Below are positions 1 to 8,887 of a stretch of DNA of 10,753 bases, in pieces. How positions within the stretch are numbered: the stretch's first letter is position 1; every line of letters starts with the position of its first letter. The position numbers and the translations under genes were made by a program. Origin of the DNA: Pseudonocardia sp. (GTDB lineage: Bacteria; Actinomycetota; Actinomycetes; Mycobacteriales; Pseudonocardiaceae); assembly GCA_030453005.1 (NCBI GenBank), contig JAKDLE010000043.1:1-10753 (forward strand). Reading direction: 5' to 3'. The notes beneath the pieces were generated by a model. It saw only the letters and a program-made list of their open reading frames with translations. It did no database searches and had not been told where the DNA came from.

Positions 1-285
1 CTCACCGCCGACGAGCTGTGCACGATCTACCGCACCCAGTTCGCCGTCCTCTACGGCTACGACCGCAACGTCAACTTCTACGACGCGAACGGCCGGCTTG
101 TCCCGAACGCGGTCCTGAGCGTGTGGCGCCGGAAGGGCGAGCGGATCACTGTCGACGAGTGCACGGCCACGAACCAGGCTGGCAACACCTACGTCTACGA
201 GCTCCCGTTCGTCACCCTGGACCGGGAGGCGGACATGCGGCAGGCGTACGCCCACTTCGAGCGAGTCCTCGCGGAGCGCTCGTGA
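1..285 (+). CDS. C-terminal fragment of a probable Eco57I-type DNA methyltransferase / restriction protein
   Basis: Frame 1 is open from the first base to a TGA at 283-285, giving the last 94 residues of a gene that begins outside the window. The visible part starts LTADELCTIYRTQF, continues with YDRNVNFYDANGRLVPN and ends with YELPFVTLDREADMR followed by a short helix. From memory, this pattern (ELCTIYR.QF, then YD..GR, then a T/F-x-x-DRE-x-D-x-x-x-x-Y-x-x-F-E ending) closes large Eco57I-like class I SAM-dependent DNA methyltransferases found in defence islands; the catalytic NPPY motif would lie upstream and is not visible. Its stop overlaps the GTG start of the helicase by 4 nt (GTGA), so the two are very likely co-translated, which supports a DNA-modifying or DNA-targeting partner role. 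The coding reading is firm; the family is a tentative recognition from the tail alone. Confidence 0.6.
   Translation, partial: LTADELCTIYRTQFAVLYGYDRNVNFYDANGRLVPNAVLSVWRRKGERITVDECTATNQAGNTYVYELPFVTLDREADMRQAYAHFERVLAERS
273..276 (+). promoter_or_regulatory. Ribosome binding site that sets the helicase start at GTG 282
   Basis: GGAG lies inside the end of the upstream gene, 5 nt before GTG 282. The reading frame is open further upstream to about position 18, but that stretch is antiparallel in character to the real gene in frame 1 (arginine/proline-rich, no family resemblance), so GTG 282 with this Shine-Dalgarno and a 4-nt overlap is the best start. Confidence 0.6.
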
Positions 286-3200
286 GTGAACTGCTGCCCA
301 CGATCCAGGCCGGGAACATCCGGCACAGCCTGGTCGACTACCTCTCCACCACCTTCGCGCTAACCGACGGCGGGGCGGCGGACGCGCTCGACCGGTTCCT
401 CGGCGATCCCGAGTCCGGCATGTTCAAGGGCCCGTACGTGCGGCTGCGCCTGCCGTTCCGCCCGGCCGACGACGGCTGGCGCGAGCACCTGGAGTGGTAC
501 GAGGGCAACCCGCCCTACGGGCACCAGGCGGCGACGTTCGCCCGGCTCTCCTCGCTGACCCACCCGCGCCCGCTGCCCACGCTGGTCACCACTGGTACCG
601 GGTCCGGCAAGACCGAGGCGTTCCTTCATCCGCTCCTCGACCACGTCCTGCGGGCCCGACGCGAGGGCGTGACGGGGACGAAGGCGCTCATCCTCTACCC
701 GATGAACGCCCTGGCCAACGACCAGGCGTCCCGGCTCACCGGCCTCATCACGAACCACCCTGCGCTGCGTTCGGTCACCGCGGCGCTCTACACCGGGCAG
801 CAGGGGCCGAAGCGGACGATGGTCACCGAGGACGGCCTGATCACTGACCGCGGGATCATCCAGGACTCCCCGCCGGACATCCTGCTGACCAACTACAAGA
901 TGCTCGACCAGCTCCTGCTGCGTCACGCCGACCGCGACATCTGGCGGAAGTCCGCGACGAGCCTGCGCTACCTCGTGCTCGACGAGTTCCACACCTACGA
1001 CGGCGCGCAGGGCACGGACGTCGCGATGCTGCTGCGGCGGCTCGGGATGACGCTCAAGAGCTACTGGTCCGACACGGACCCGCAACTCACCGCCGATGAC
1101 CGCGCGCGTCCGCTCGGCCGGATCACCCCGGTCGCCACGTCCGCGACGCTGGGCGACAAGGGCGACCCCGCCGTCATGCTCGACTTCGCCGAAACCGTGT
1201 TCGGTGAGCCCTTCGGGCGCGACGCCGTGGTCACGGAGTCGCGGCTGTCGCAGGACGAATGGGCCGAGGGATCAGCTGGGGAGGTCGCGGCTGCGGGGCT
1301 CACTCCGGTGGAGATCGCGGCCATCGACGTCGCCGGCGTCAACTCCGCCCTCGACGACCTCGGCGACGACCCCGACGGCTCCGATCTGGCGCGCAGAGCG
1401 TTCGCACTGCTCTACGGCCAGGAGGCGCCGGCGGACGCGGAGCTGCTCCTCGCCATGGCCAAGGCCCACCCGCTCGTCTCGGCGATGGCGCGCGAGTCCG
1501 CCGACGCGATCAGCCTGGCCGATCTCGTAGTGCGCGTCCTCGGGCCGTCGGCGACCCCGAGCCTCGCCGCGACCGGCCGCGATTCGGCGTGGGAGAGCCT
1601 GCTCTCCCGGGTCGTCGCCGCCCTCGGCCACGTCCGCGCCACCGTGGGTCGCGCCGCGCTCTCCGTCGAGGCCCATCTCTGGGTGCGGGAGCTGACCCGG
1701 ATCGACCGCGCCGCGGGGCCGACCGCCGCCTTCCGCTGGGGCGACGACGGCCCGCCGACCGCGGTGCTCGACGCCGAGGACGTCCGCCCGTCCTTCCCCG
1801 CGCTGTACTGCCGTCGCTGCGGGCGGTCCGGGTGGGGGGTGGGCCTGGCCCCGGTCGGCGGCAGCCTCGCCACCGACGACGAGTCCATCCGCCGCGACCA
1901 CGCCAGCCGCGAGGGTCGCTTCCGCCCGCTGATGTCGGCGGCGGCGGAGGCCGAGGCCGTGTTCGCGGGGACCACCCGTCCGGCCGGCCTGGCCTGGTTC
2001 TCGGTGCGCAGCCGTGAGCTCGGCACCACCGCACCGGCCGAGGACGATCCCGACCTGCGCGACGGGTGGGTCCTGCCGGTGCTCACGCACGCCGGCAAGG
2101 AGGCGGACGAGGACTCCCGCAAGGACACCTGCCCGGCCTGCGGCCAGGAGGACGGGATCCGGTTCCTGGGCAGCGCGATCGCGACGCTGCTCTCGGTCTC
2201 GCTGTCCACCCTGTTCGGCTCGGCGCGCATCGCGGCCGCCGAGAAGAAGGCCCTGGTCTTCACCGACTCGGTGCAGGACGCCGCCCATCGCGCCGGCTTC
2301 GTGCAGGCCCGGTCGCACACCCTCACCCTGCGTGCCGTTCTCCGGGAGGCGGTGGCCGAGGGGTCCCTTACATTGGACGACCTGGTCAACGAGGTCATCC
2401 GCAGCGCCGGCGACAATCCGTTCGCCCGCTATCGCCTCCTCGCCCCGGACTGCGCCGACCGGGAGTCGTTCACCTCGTTCTGGACGACCCCGACGTTCCG
2501 CGGGGTGCCCAGCAGCGTCCGCTCCCGTGTGCAGAAGCGGCTCGCGCTCGACGCGATGCTGGAGTTCGGGCTCAACGCGCGCACCGGCCGCACCCTGGAG
2601 CTGACCGGTTCCGCAGCCGTCGAGGTCGAGGCCGGGCGGCCGCCGGGGCTGGGGGCCGCGGCGCGGACGGTGCTGGCGGGCGTCGCCATGCAGACCATCT
2701 CAGACACCGACGACGGCGAGCGGGACGACGCCACCCTCGTCCGCTGGGTACGAGGCGTGCTCGACCGGATGCGGTCGCTCGGGGCGATCGAGCACCCCTG
2801 GTTCGAGCGCTACCGCCACGAGGACGGCAACCGCTGGTGGGTCTCCGGCGGACACCCCCGCGACGAGGGGATGCCCGCGTTCCCGCGGGGCCGCCCGGCG
2901 CCGGGCTACCCGCGGATCGGCGGGAGCGGCGACCCGGCGGGTGAGGGGCTGGAACCGGTCACCCCGCCCAAGTCCTGGTACGCCCAGTGGACCTCCCGTG
3001 CCCTCGACGTCAGCCCCGGCGACGGCGGCCGACTGGCCCGGCTCCTGCTCGAGCACCTGGCGCGCGAGGGCGTGCTCACCTCGATCACCAGCAAGTCCGG
3101 GGCCGCGGTGTACGCCATCCCGGCCGGCGGTGTCGTCGTCAGCCCCACGTCGATGGCTGACCTGCGGGCGGGGAAGAACCTGCTGGTCTGTGGCACGTGC

Positions 3201-6200
3201 CGGGCACCGGTCACCGGGTCGACGACCACCGTGGAGCAGCTCGCCGGTGCGCCGTGCATGCTCGTGACCTGCTCGGGCCGGCTCGAACCGAGCCCGCTGG
3301 CCGACAACTTCTACCAGAGCCTCTACACCTCCCCGGACATGCGACGCGTCGTCGCCCGGGAGCACACCAGCCTCCTGGAGGACGAGGTCCGGCTCTCCTA
3401 CGAGAACGGGTTCAAGGGCGCGGACACCAGCCCGGCGGCTCCCAACGTGCTGGTGGCCACCCCGACGCTGGAGATGGGCATCGACATCGGCGACCTGTCC
3501 GCGGTGGTCCTGGCGTCGCTGCCGCGCACCGTCGCCTCCTACCTGCAGCGGGTGGGACGCGCGGGCCGGCTCACCGGCAACGCGCTCAACCTCGCCTTCA
3601 TCACCGGCCGCGGGGAGCAGCTGCCCAAGCTCGGCGATCCCCTGTCGGTGATCAACGGGGAGGTGCGGCCCCCGGCGACCTACCTGCGGGCCGAGGAGAT
3701 CCTGCGCCGCCAGTACACGGCGCACCTGGCCGACGAGTTCGCCCGGGACGACAACCGCTCTCACCCGCGGAGAGCTCGCGGCGCCATCGGCGACAGCAAC
3801 CCAGGCTCATTCCTCGGGGACCTGATCAGCCATGCCGAGACGAACGCCGATGAGCACCTCACCAGGTTCGCCGCCGCATTCGAGTCGTTGCCGGACGGCG
3901 TCGTCGACTCCCTCCGCACGTGGCTCACGGCTCCCGGAGGTCCGGGAACCAGCGAGTTCGCGGCTCAGCTGCACAGCGCGAGCGGCCGCTGGCAGACGAC
4001 CGTGCAGGCACTCCAGCACCGCAAGCAGGCGATCGACGACGTGCTGCCCGCGCTCATCAGCCAGGCGGAGTCGTCTGCCGCCACCGACGACGACCGCCGG
4101 GCCCGGCGCTCCGCGGAGACCGCCCGCAAGCTCACCGCAGGGCAGCTGGCCCACCTGCAGGGCGAGTACTGGATCGGGGTCCTCGAGGAGTACGGGCTGC
4201 TGCCCAACTACACCCTGCTCGACGACAACGTCACCCTCGACGTCGGCCTGAGCTGGATGAACCCGGACACCAAGACCTTCCAGACCGAGCACGCCCGGAT
4301 CCACCGCGGCTCCGCCCAGGCCATCCGCGAGTTCGCGCCCGGCGCCCGCTTCTACGCGCGCGGGCTGGAGATCGAAATCGACGCCATCGACTTGGGCGTG
4401 GACGGCGTTGACATCCGCCCGTGGGTCTTCTGCCCGGCCTGCGGCTTCGCGGTCGATATCGAGGCGGACGGCGCGCCGAAGTCGGTTCCCAGCTGTCCCC
4501 GATGCGGCAGCAACGGGGTCGGCGACACGGGCCAGCGACTCGACGTCGTCGAACTGGTCCACGTCACGGCGGAGATCCGGCGCGACGAGGCGGCGATCAC
4601 CGACCGGCGCGACCAGCGGGACAACCGCTTCTTTCAGGTCGTCACCGCCGCCGACGTCGATCCCGCGCTGATCGAGCGCCGGTGGTTCGCCGAAGGCGTC
4701 GGTTTCGGCTGTACCTACATGCAGTCGCTCACGATCAGGTGGGTCAATCTCGGATCCGCCGGGCACGGCGCCACCCGCATCGTGGCCGGCGAGGAGATCT
4801 CGGGCGCGCTGTTCCGGGTCTGCGAGGGATGCGGGAAGCTCGACATGGAAGCCGGCCAGAACCGGGCGCACGAGCACCGGCCGTGGTGCCGCTTCCGCAC
4901 GTCGCCCACCGAGCACACCGCCACGGTCGCGCTGTCCCGGACGTTGCGCACGCAGGGCCTACTGCTGCGGCTTCCCAGCGCCGTCACCATCGGGGACGAC
5001 TTCGCCGCGCCGAGTCTGGCGGCCGCTTTGCTCCTGGGCCTGCGCGAGCAGCTCGGCGGGCATCCCGACCACATCCGCGTGGAGCACGTCGTCGACCCCA
5101 CGCCGAGCGACGGCTCGGACAATCACGAGGCCATCCTGTTGCACGACGCCGTCCCCGGCGGCACGGGGTATCTCGTCGAGCTGGCCGAGCCCGAGGTCCT
5201 GCGCTCGCTGCTGGCCACGGCGTGGGATCGCGTGCGGACGTGTGAGTGCCGGACCGAGGCCCGGCTGGCGTGTCACCGCTGCCTGCTGCCCTTCGTCTCG
5301 CCCGGTCAGGTCCGGCGCGCCTCCCGGGCGTCGGCCGAGCGGCACCTGCGCAGGCTCCTCACGCTGGCGCCGGAGGCCACGAGCATCGACGACGCACCCC
5401 CGTGGTCCGTCACCGAGATCCCCCCGGTCGAGGACCCCGAATCGCACCTCGAACAGAGGTTCCGCAAGGTCTTCGTCGAGCGGCTGCAGAAGCTCGGCGC
5501 CGCGACGCAGGAGGTCCCCGGCGCGCTGGGCAACGCCGTCCGGTTCACGATCCCGGGGCACGCCCGGCACTGGACGATGACGCCGCAGGTCAACATGGAG
5601 AACTCCAAACCGGACTTCGTACTGGAGACGAACGACACCTCCGTCCCGGCCGTCGCGATCTTCACCGACGGGCTGACGTTCCACGCCACTCCTCACCACA
5701 ACCGGCTCGCCGACGACGCGGCCAAGCGCCAGCTCCTGCGGGACACGGGTCGGATCGTGCTGGGCGTGACCGCGAGGGACGTGCAGGACGCGGAGACGGG
5801 TGCGGACAGCACGCCCGCCTGGTACTCGGAGCAGACCGTGGGCCAGGTCATCGGGAACCCGCCGTTCATGGCCTCGCCCGCCGCGTACCACGCGCTGCGC
5901 TCGGGACCCGTCGACTGGCTCCTCGGCTGGATCATGTCCCCCGAGCCGGCACACGTCCGGTCGGTGGCGCGGGCCGTCCCCATGTTCCTGCTCGCCCAGG
6001 CCTCCGTGGTCGTCCTCCCGGACGGCGCCGAGCTCTCGGATGCGGCCCGGTCGGTCCTGCTCGGTACGGCGGCGACGTCGTCCGGATCGCGGAAGGCGAT
6101 GGTGTGGCGATCGGGATCGTGCGCGGTGGCCGTAGAGTTGGACGGCCCGCTCGTCACGGCGGCGCTCGTCGTCGACGACCGCGACTCGGTGCTCGACTCC

Positions 6201-6650
6201 GCCCACGCCGACTCCTGGCGTCAGTGGCTACGGCTGTCCAACGCCCTCGCACTGCGGGACTGGCCCACCGTCGTCACCACGACCACGCTCGGCGCGACCG
6301 CCGCCTCCGTTCCCGCGAAGGCACCAGCGGCTCCCGACAAATCCTCGACCCTCGACGAAGAGTGGTCTCACGCGTACGAGACGGCATCGCCCGGCTTCGA
6401 ACGCGACCTCGTCCTGGCCCTGGCCGATGCCGGGGCTCCCGTGTCGCCGACGATCGGCGCCGAGGGGCCGGACGGGATCATGATCGACGTAGCGTGGCCG
6501 ATACTCCTCATCGCCGTCGGGACGCAGTCGATGCCCGAGGAGGACAAGGCCGATCTGGAGGCCGCTGGCTGGGTCGTGGTGCCTCCGGATGCGGCGACGA
6601 TCATCGAGCGGTTGAGCATGGCCAGTGCCGGCCGGGACGGGGATGCGTAG
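282..6650 (+). CDS. Giant SF2 DEAD/DEAH-box helicase with DUF1998 domain (YprA/MrfA-DruE-DrmB superfamily)
   Basis: This 2122-residue protein is an ATP-dependent DNA helicase/translocase, most likely the core of an anti-phage system. Visible motifs: PPYGHQA Q-motif region (77-83), Walker A TGTGSGKT (104-111), YPMNALAND (139-147), TNYKML (203-208), DEFH box (234-237), SATL (287-290); after a long insert, ALVFTDS (about 657-663), ATPTLEMGIDIG (1059-1070) and QRVGRAGR (1089-1096). Cysteine clusters occur at C510/C513 with C617/C620, C970/C973/C992/C997, C1384/C1387/C1405/C1408 and C1514/C1517/C1536. DUF1998 is marked by HDAVPGGTGYL (1621-1631) and C1654, C1656, C1664, C1667. A Vsr-like nuclease-fold stretch follows (KPDF 1776-1779, FTDG 1794-1797, H1801). 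About 2100 residues matches DruE of Druantia better than MrfA, which is far shorter. Coupled to both neighbours by overlaps of 4 and 1 nt. Helicase and DUF1998 assignment is secure; the system type is not. Confidence 0.95.
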   Translation: MSELLPTIQAGNIRHSLVDYLSTTFALTDGGAADALDRFLGDPESGMFKGPYVRLRLPFRPADDGWREHLEWYEGNPPYGHQAATFARLSSLTHPRPLPTLVTTGTGSGKTEAFLHPLLDHVLRARREGVTGTKALILYPMNALANDQASRLTGLITNHPALRSVTAALYTGQQGPKRTMVTEDGLITDRGIIQDSPPDILLTNYKMLDQLLLRHADRDIWRKSATSLRYLVLDEFHTYDGAQGTDVAMLLRRLGMTLKSYWSDTDPQLTADDRARPLGRITPVATSATLGDKGDPAVMLDFAETVFGEPFGRDAVVTESRLSQDEWAEGSAGEVAAAGLTPVEIAAIDVAGVNSALDDLGDDPDGSDLARRAFALLYGQEAPADAELLLAMAKAHPLVSAMARESADAISLADLVVRVLGPSATPSLAATGRDSAWESLLSRVVAALGHVRATVGRAALSVEAHLWVRELTRIDRAAGPTAAFRWGDDGPPTAVLDAEDVRPSFPALYCRRCGRSGWGVGLAPVGGSLATDDESIRRDHASREGRFRPLMSAAAEAEAVFAGTTRPAGLAWFSVRSRELGTTAPAEDDPDLRDGWVLPVLTHAGKEADEDSRKDTCPACGQEDGIRFLGSAIATLLSVSLSTLFGSARIAAAEKKALVFTDSVQDAAHRAGFVQARSHTLTLRAVLREAVAEGSLTLDDLVNEVIRSAGDNPFARYRLLAPDCADRESFTSFWTTPTFRGVPSSVRSRVQKRLALDAMLEFGLNARTGRTLELTGSAAVEVEAGRPPGLGAAARTVLAGVAMQTISDTDDGERDDATLVRWVRGVLDRMRSLGAIEHPWFERYRHEDGNRWWVSGGHPRDEGMPAFPRGRPAPGYPRIGGSGDPAGEGLEPVTPPKSWYAQWTSRALDVSPGDGGRLARLLLEHLAREGVLTSITSKSGAAVYAIPAGGVVVSPTSMADLRAGKNLLVCGTCRAPVTGSTTTVEQLAGAPCMLVTCSGRLEPSPLADNFYQSLYTSPDMRRVVAREHTSLLEDEVRLSYENGFKGADTSPAAPNVLVATPTLEMGIDIGDLSAVVLASLPRTVASYLQRVGRAGRLTGNALNLAFITGRGEQLPKLGDPLSVINGEVRPPATYLRAEEILRRQYTAHLADEFARDDNRSHPRRARGAIGDSNPGSFLGDLISHAETNADEHLTRFAAAFESLPDGVVDSLRTWLTAPGGPGTSEFAAQLHSASGRWQTTVQALQHRKQAIDDVLPALISQAESSAATDDDRRARRSAETARKLTAGQLAHLQGEYWIGVLEEYGLLPNYTLLDDNVTLDVGLSWMNPDTKTFQTEHARIHRGSAQAIREFAPGARFYARGLEIEIDAIDLGVDGVDIRPWVFCPACGFAVDIEADGAPKSVPSCPRCGSNGVGDTGQRLDVVELVHVTAEIRRDEAAITDRRDQRDNRFFQVVTAADVDPALIERRWFAEGVGFGCTYMQSLTIRWVNLGSAGHGATRIVAGEEISGALFRVCEGCGKLDMEAGQNRAHEHRPWCRFRTSPTEHTATVALSRTLRTQGLLLRLPSAVTIGDDFAAPSLAAALLLGLREQLGGHPDHIRVEHVVDPTPSDGSDNHEAILLHDAVPGGTGYLVELAEPEVLRSLLATAWDRVRTCECRTEARLACHRCLLPFVSPGQVRRASRASAERHLRRLLTLAPEATSIDDAPPWSVTEIPPVEDPESHLEQRFRKVFVERLQKLGAATQEVPGALGNAVRFTIPGHARHWTMTPQVNMENSKPDFVLETNDTSVPAVAIFTDGLTFHATPHHNRLADDAAKRQLLRDTGRIVLGVTARDVQDAETGADSTPAWYSEQTVGQVIGNPPFMASPAAYHALRSGPVDWLLGWIMSPEPAHVRSVARAVPMFLLAQASVVVLPDGAELSDAARSVLLGTAATSSGSRKAMVWRSGSCAVAVELDGPLVTAALVVDDRDSVLDSAHADSWRQWLRLSNALALRDWPTVVTTTTLGATAASVPAKAPAAPDKSSTLDEEWSHAYETASPGFERDLVLALADAGAPVSPTIGAEGPDGIMIDVAWPILLIAVGTQSMPEEDKADLEAAGWVVVPPDAATIIERLSMASAGRDGDA
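6639..6643 (+). promoter_or_regulatory. Ribosome binding site for the UvrD-like gene
   Basis: GGGGA, within a longer purine-rich run GGGACGGGGA at 6634-6643, sits 6 nt before GTG 6650. It decides for GTG 6650 over the in-frame ATG at 6665, which has no purine-rich sequence before it. The site lies in the last codons of the DUF1998 helicase, consistent with translational coupling. Confidence 0.5.
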
Positions 6651-8794
6651 TGCCCACGATCGTCATGACGAAGTGGCCGGTGAAGCTGGACGGGTCAGTG
6701 CGGTCCAAGGCGATGGCCTTCCTGCAGAAGCTCTCGGCGGACGACACGACCCCGGGCCTGCACATCGAGCCCATCCAGAACGCCGCAGACTCCCGGGTGC
6801 GCACCGGCCGGGTCGACCAGTTCTGGCGCGCCGTGATGTTCCGCATCGACGGAGACGGCGGGCGCCACTATGTCGTCCACGGCGTGTGGCCGCATGACGA
6901 CGCGATCGAGGTGGCTGCCCGGGTGCGGCTGAAGGTCAACCCGATCAACGGTCTTCCGCAGATCGACGAGGCCGTTCCCGTCGGGGCCGCGCCGGTCGCA
7001 CCCGAGCCGGTCGTCGAGCGGCCGACGCAGAATCCGCTGCTGGTGAGACGCGGACGAACCCGCGCCGACCTCGTCGACCGGCTCGGCATCCCCTCCGACG
7101 TTGCCGACGCGGCCCTTGCGGCCACCGACGAGGACGCGGTCCTCGGCCTCGCCCAGCACCACGAGGGCTGGCTGGGTCTCCTCCTCGTCGACCTCACCAG
7201 CACCGACCCGGTCGACGACATCCTCGACCGATTGCAGCTGCCGGACGCCCCTCCGCCCTCCGCAGGCACCGAGGACGACCAGCTGCTCGAGTCCCTCCGG
7301 CGACCGGCGGCCGCCGCCCAGTTCGCCTTCAACGACGACCAGGACGAACTACGCCGGGTCATCGAGGACGGCGACTTCGGCGCCTGGCGGGTGTTTCTGC
7401 ACCCCGAGCAACGCCGCTACGTCGACCGTTCGTACACGGGACCGTTCCGGCTCTCCGGCGGCGCCGGGACCGGCAAGACCGTCGTGCTCGTGCACCGCGC
7501 CCGCCGGCTCGCGCGGCGCAACCCGCAGGCACGCATCGTCCTCACGACGTTCACCACGAACCTCGCCGAGTCGCTCCGGGAGAGCCTGGCGCAGCTCGAT
7601 CCGCGCGTCCCTCAGGCTGCCGAGCTCGGCGAACCCGGTGTCTTCATCGCCGGTGTCGACGCACTCGCCGCCGCCGTCATCCGCGGGGCGGGCGGCGAAC
7701 TCACTAGCGCGGTGACCGCCGTGCTGGGCGAGGAGCGATCGAGCCCGAACGGCCGTGTCCCCGGCACCCGCTGGCGCGCGGTACTCGACACGTCCAACAC
7801 CGATCTGCCGTCCGAGATCGCCAACGAAACGTTCCTGGCCGACGAGTACTCCTTGATCGTCCTTCCGAACATCGTGCGGAACGAGTCCGACTACCTCCGC
7901 GTCCGGCGGCCCGGCCGTGGAGTGGCCCTCGACCGAGCGAAGCGGGCCGCCGTCTGGTCGCTCATCTCCGCCTACCGGGCCCAGAACCGTATCGACGGCA
8001 CCCTCGACTTCGCCGAGGCCGCCGCCGTCGCCGCCGCGCGGCTGAAGGACACGACACCGCTCGCCGACCATGTCCTCGTCGACGAGGGGCAGGACCTCTC
8101 CCCCACCCACTGGCAGCTGCTGCGAGCCGTCGCGGCCGGCGGCGAGGACGACCTCTTTGTCGCCGAAGACTCGCACCAACGCATCTACGGCCCCCGGACC
8201 GTCCTGGGCCGGTACGGCATCCGCATCGTCGGCCGCTCACGCCGACTGACACTGAACTACCGGACCACGGCGCAGAACCTGCACTACGCGATGACCATCC
8301 TCGACGGCGCCGAGTACGTGGATCTCGAAGAGGAGCCGGAGGCGACGGGCTACCGCTCGGCCCGCTCCGGCCCGACCCCCTCCATCGAGCAGGTCGACTC
8401 GCTGACCGATGAGCTGGACACCATCGCCGCCCGCATCCGCGGCTGGCTCGACGAGAAGACCACCCCCGAGACGATCGCGGTCCTGGTCCAGGACCGCTTC
8501 CAGCGGGAGCGCGTCGTCACGGGGCTCACCGAACGCGGCGTCGCGATCCGAGCCGTCGATCGCGAACAGCCAAGCACCGGCAAGCCGCTCGTCATGACCA
8601 TGCACCGCGCCAAGGGTATGGAGTTCACCAAGGTCGTCCTCGCCGACGTCGGTCACCGATCGGACGCGGAGGCCGCTCGCCTCGCCAGAATGGATCAATC
8701 GGGGCGTCAAGACGCCGAACTACGTGCCCGATCGCTCGTCTACGTGGCCGCGACAAGGGCCCGCGACGAACTCTCGATCATCCGCCGCAGGTAG
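6650..8794 (+). CDS. UvrD/Rep-like SF1 helicase with N-terminal RelE/ParE-like domain
   Basis: A 714-residue ATP-dependent DNA helicase. The SF1A motifs are complete: HPEQRRYV (251-258), Walker A GGAGTGKT (270-277), the Walker B/motif II form VDEGQD (477-482), FVAEDSHQRIYG (motif III region, about 504-515), LNYRTT (535-540), MHRAKGMEF (651-659) and YVAATRARD (698-706). Before the helicase, residues about 37-98 (LHIEPIQNAAD, then RTGRVDQFWRAVMFRI, then HGVWPHDDAIEVAARVR) have the pattern of a RelE/ParE-type toxin fold; I recall this domain at the N-terminus of other actinobacterial UvrD homologues. A helical linker (about 130-230) joins the two. The GTG start overlaps the stop of the large helicase by one base (TAGTG), so the two helicases are probably made together and may act on the same substrate. 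It is the last gene of the operon. Helicase identity is secure; whether the toxin-like domain is active is unknown. Confidence 0.93.
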   Translation: MPTIVMTKWPVKLDGSVRSKAMAFLQKLSADDTTPGLHIEPIQNAADSRVRTGRVDQFWRAVMFRIDGDGGRHYVVHGVWPHDDAIEVAARVRLKVNPINGLPQIDEAVPVGAAPVAPEPVVERPTQNPLLVRRGRTRADLVDRLGIPSDVADAALAATDEDAVLGLAQHHEGWLGLLLVDLTSTDPVDDILDRLQLPDAPPPSAGTEDDQLLESLRRPAAAAQFAFNDDQDELRRVIEDGDFGAWRVFLHPEQRRYVDRSYTGPFRLSGGAGTGKTVVLVHRARRLARRNPQARIVLTTFTTNLAESLRESLAQLDPRVPQAAELGEPGVFIAGVDALAAAVIRGAGGELTSAVTAVLGEERSSPNGRVPGTRWRAVLDTSNTDLPSEIANETFLADEYSLIVLPNIVRNESDYLRVRRPGRGVALDRAKRAAVWSLISAYRAQNRIDGTLDFAEAAAVAAARLKDTTPLADHVLVDEGQDLSPTHWQLLRAVAAGGEDDLFVAEDSHQRIYGPRTVLGRYGIRIVGRSRRLTLNYRTTAQNLHYAMTILDGAEYVDLEEEPEATGYRSARSGPTPSIEQVDSLTDELDTIAARIRGWLDEKTTPETIAVLVQDRFQRERVVTGLTERGVAIRAVDREQPSTGKPLVMTMHRAKGMEFTKVVLADVGHRSDAEAARLARMDQSGRQDAELRARSLVYVAATRARDELSIIRRR

Positions 8795-8887
8795 CTCACC
8801 CGCTTTCCGGCGCAGTGCTGCCATCTTGGATGCGGCCGCCGAGCGCTTCCCAATTCGGGGCACCAACGGCAGTCAGCTGCAGTACTC

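Noticed and set aside
18..281. Upstream extension of the large helicase frame
   Set aside because: It overlaps the true frame 1 gene, is Arg/Pro-rich with no family resemblance, and GTG 282 has its own ribosome site and a typical 4-nt overlap.
1272..6206. Several minus-strand open frames of 300-400 codons antisense to the helicase
   Set aside because: Typical high-GC shadow frames: Arg/Gly/Val/His-biased, no recognisable motifs, no ribosome sites, and they overlap a gene with intact motifs throughout.
5246..6649. Long upstream extension of the UvrD-like frame inside the helicase gene
   Set aside because: Translation is Arg/Gly-rich shadow sequence; the helicase frame here carries DUF1998 and nuclease-like motifs, and a good start with a ribosome site exists at GTG 6650.
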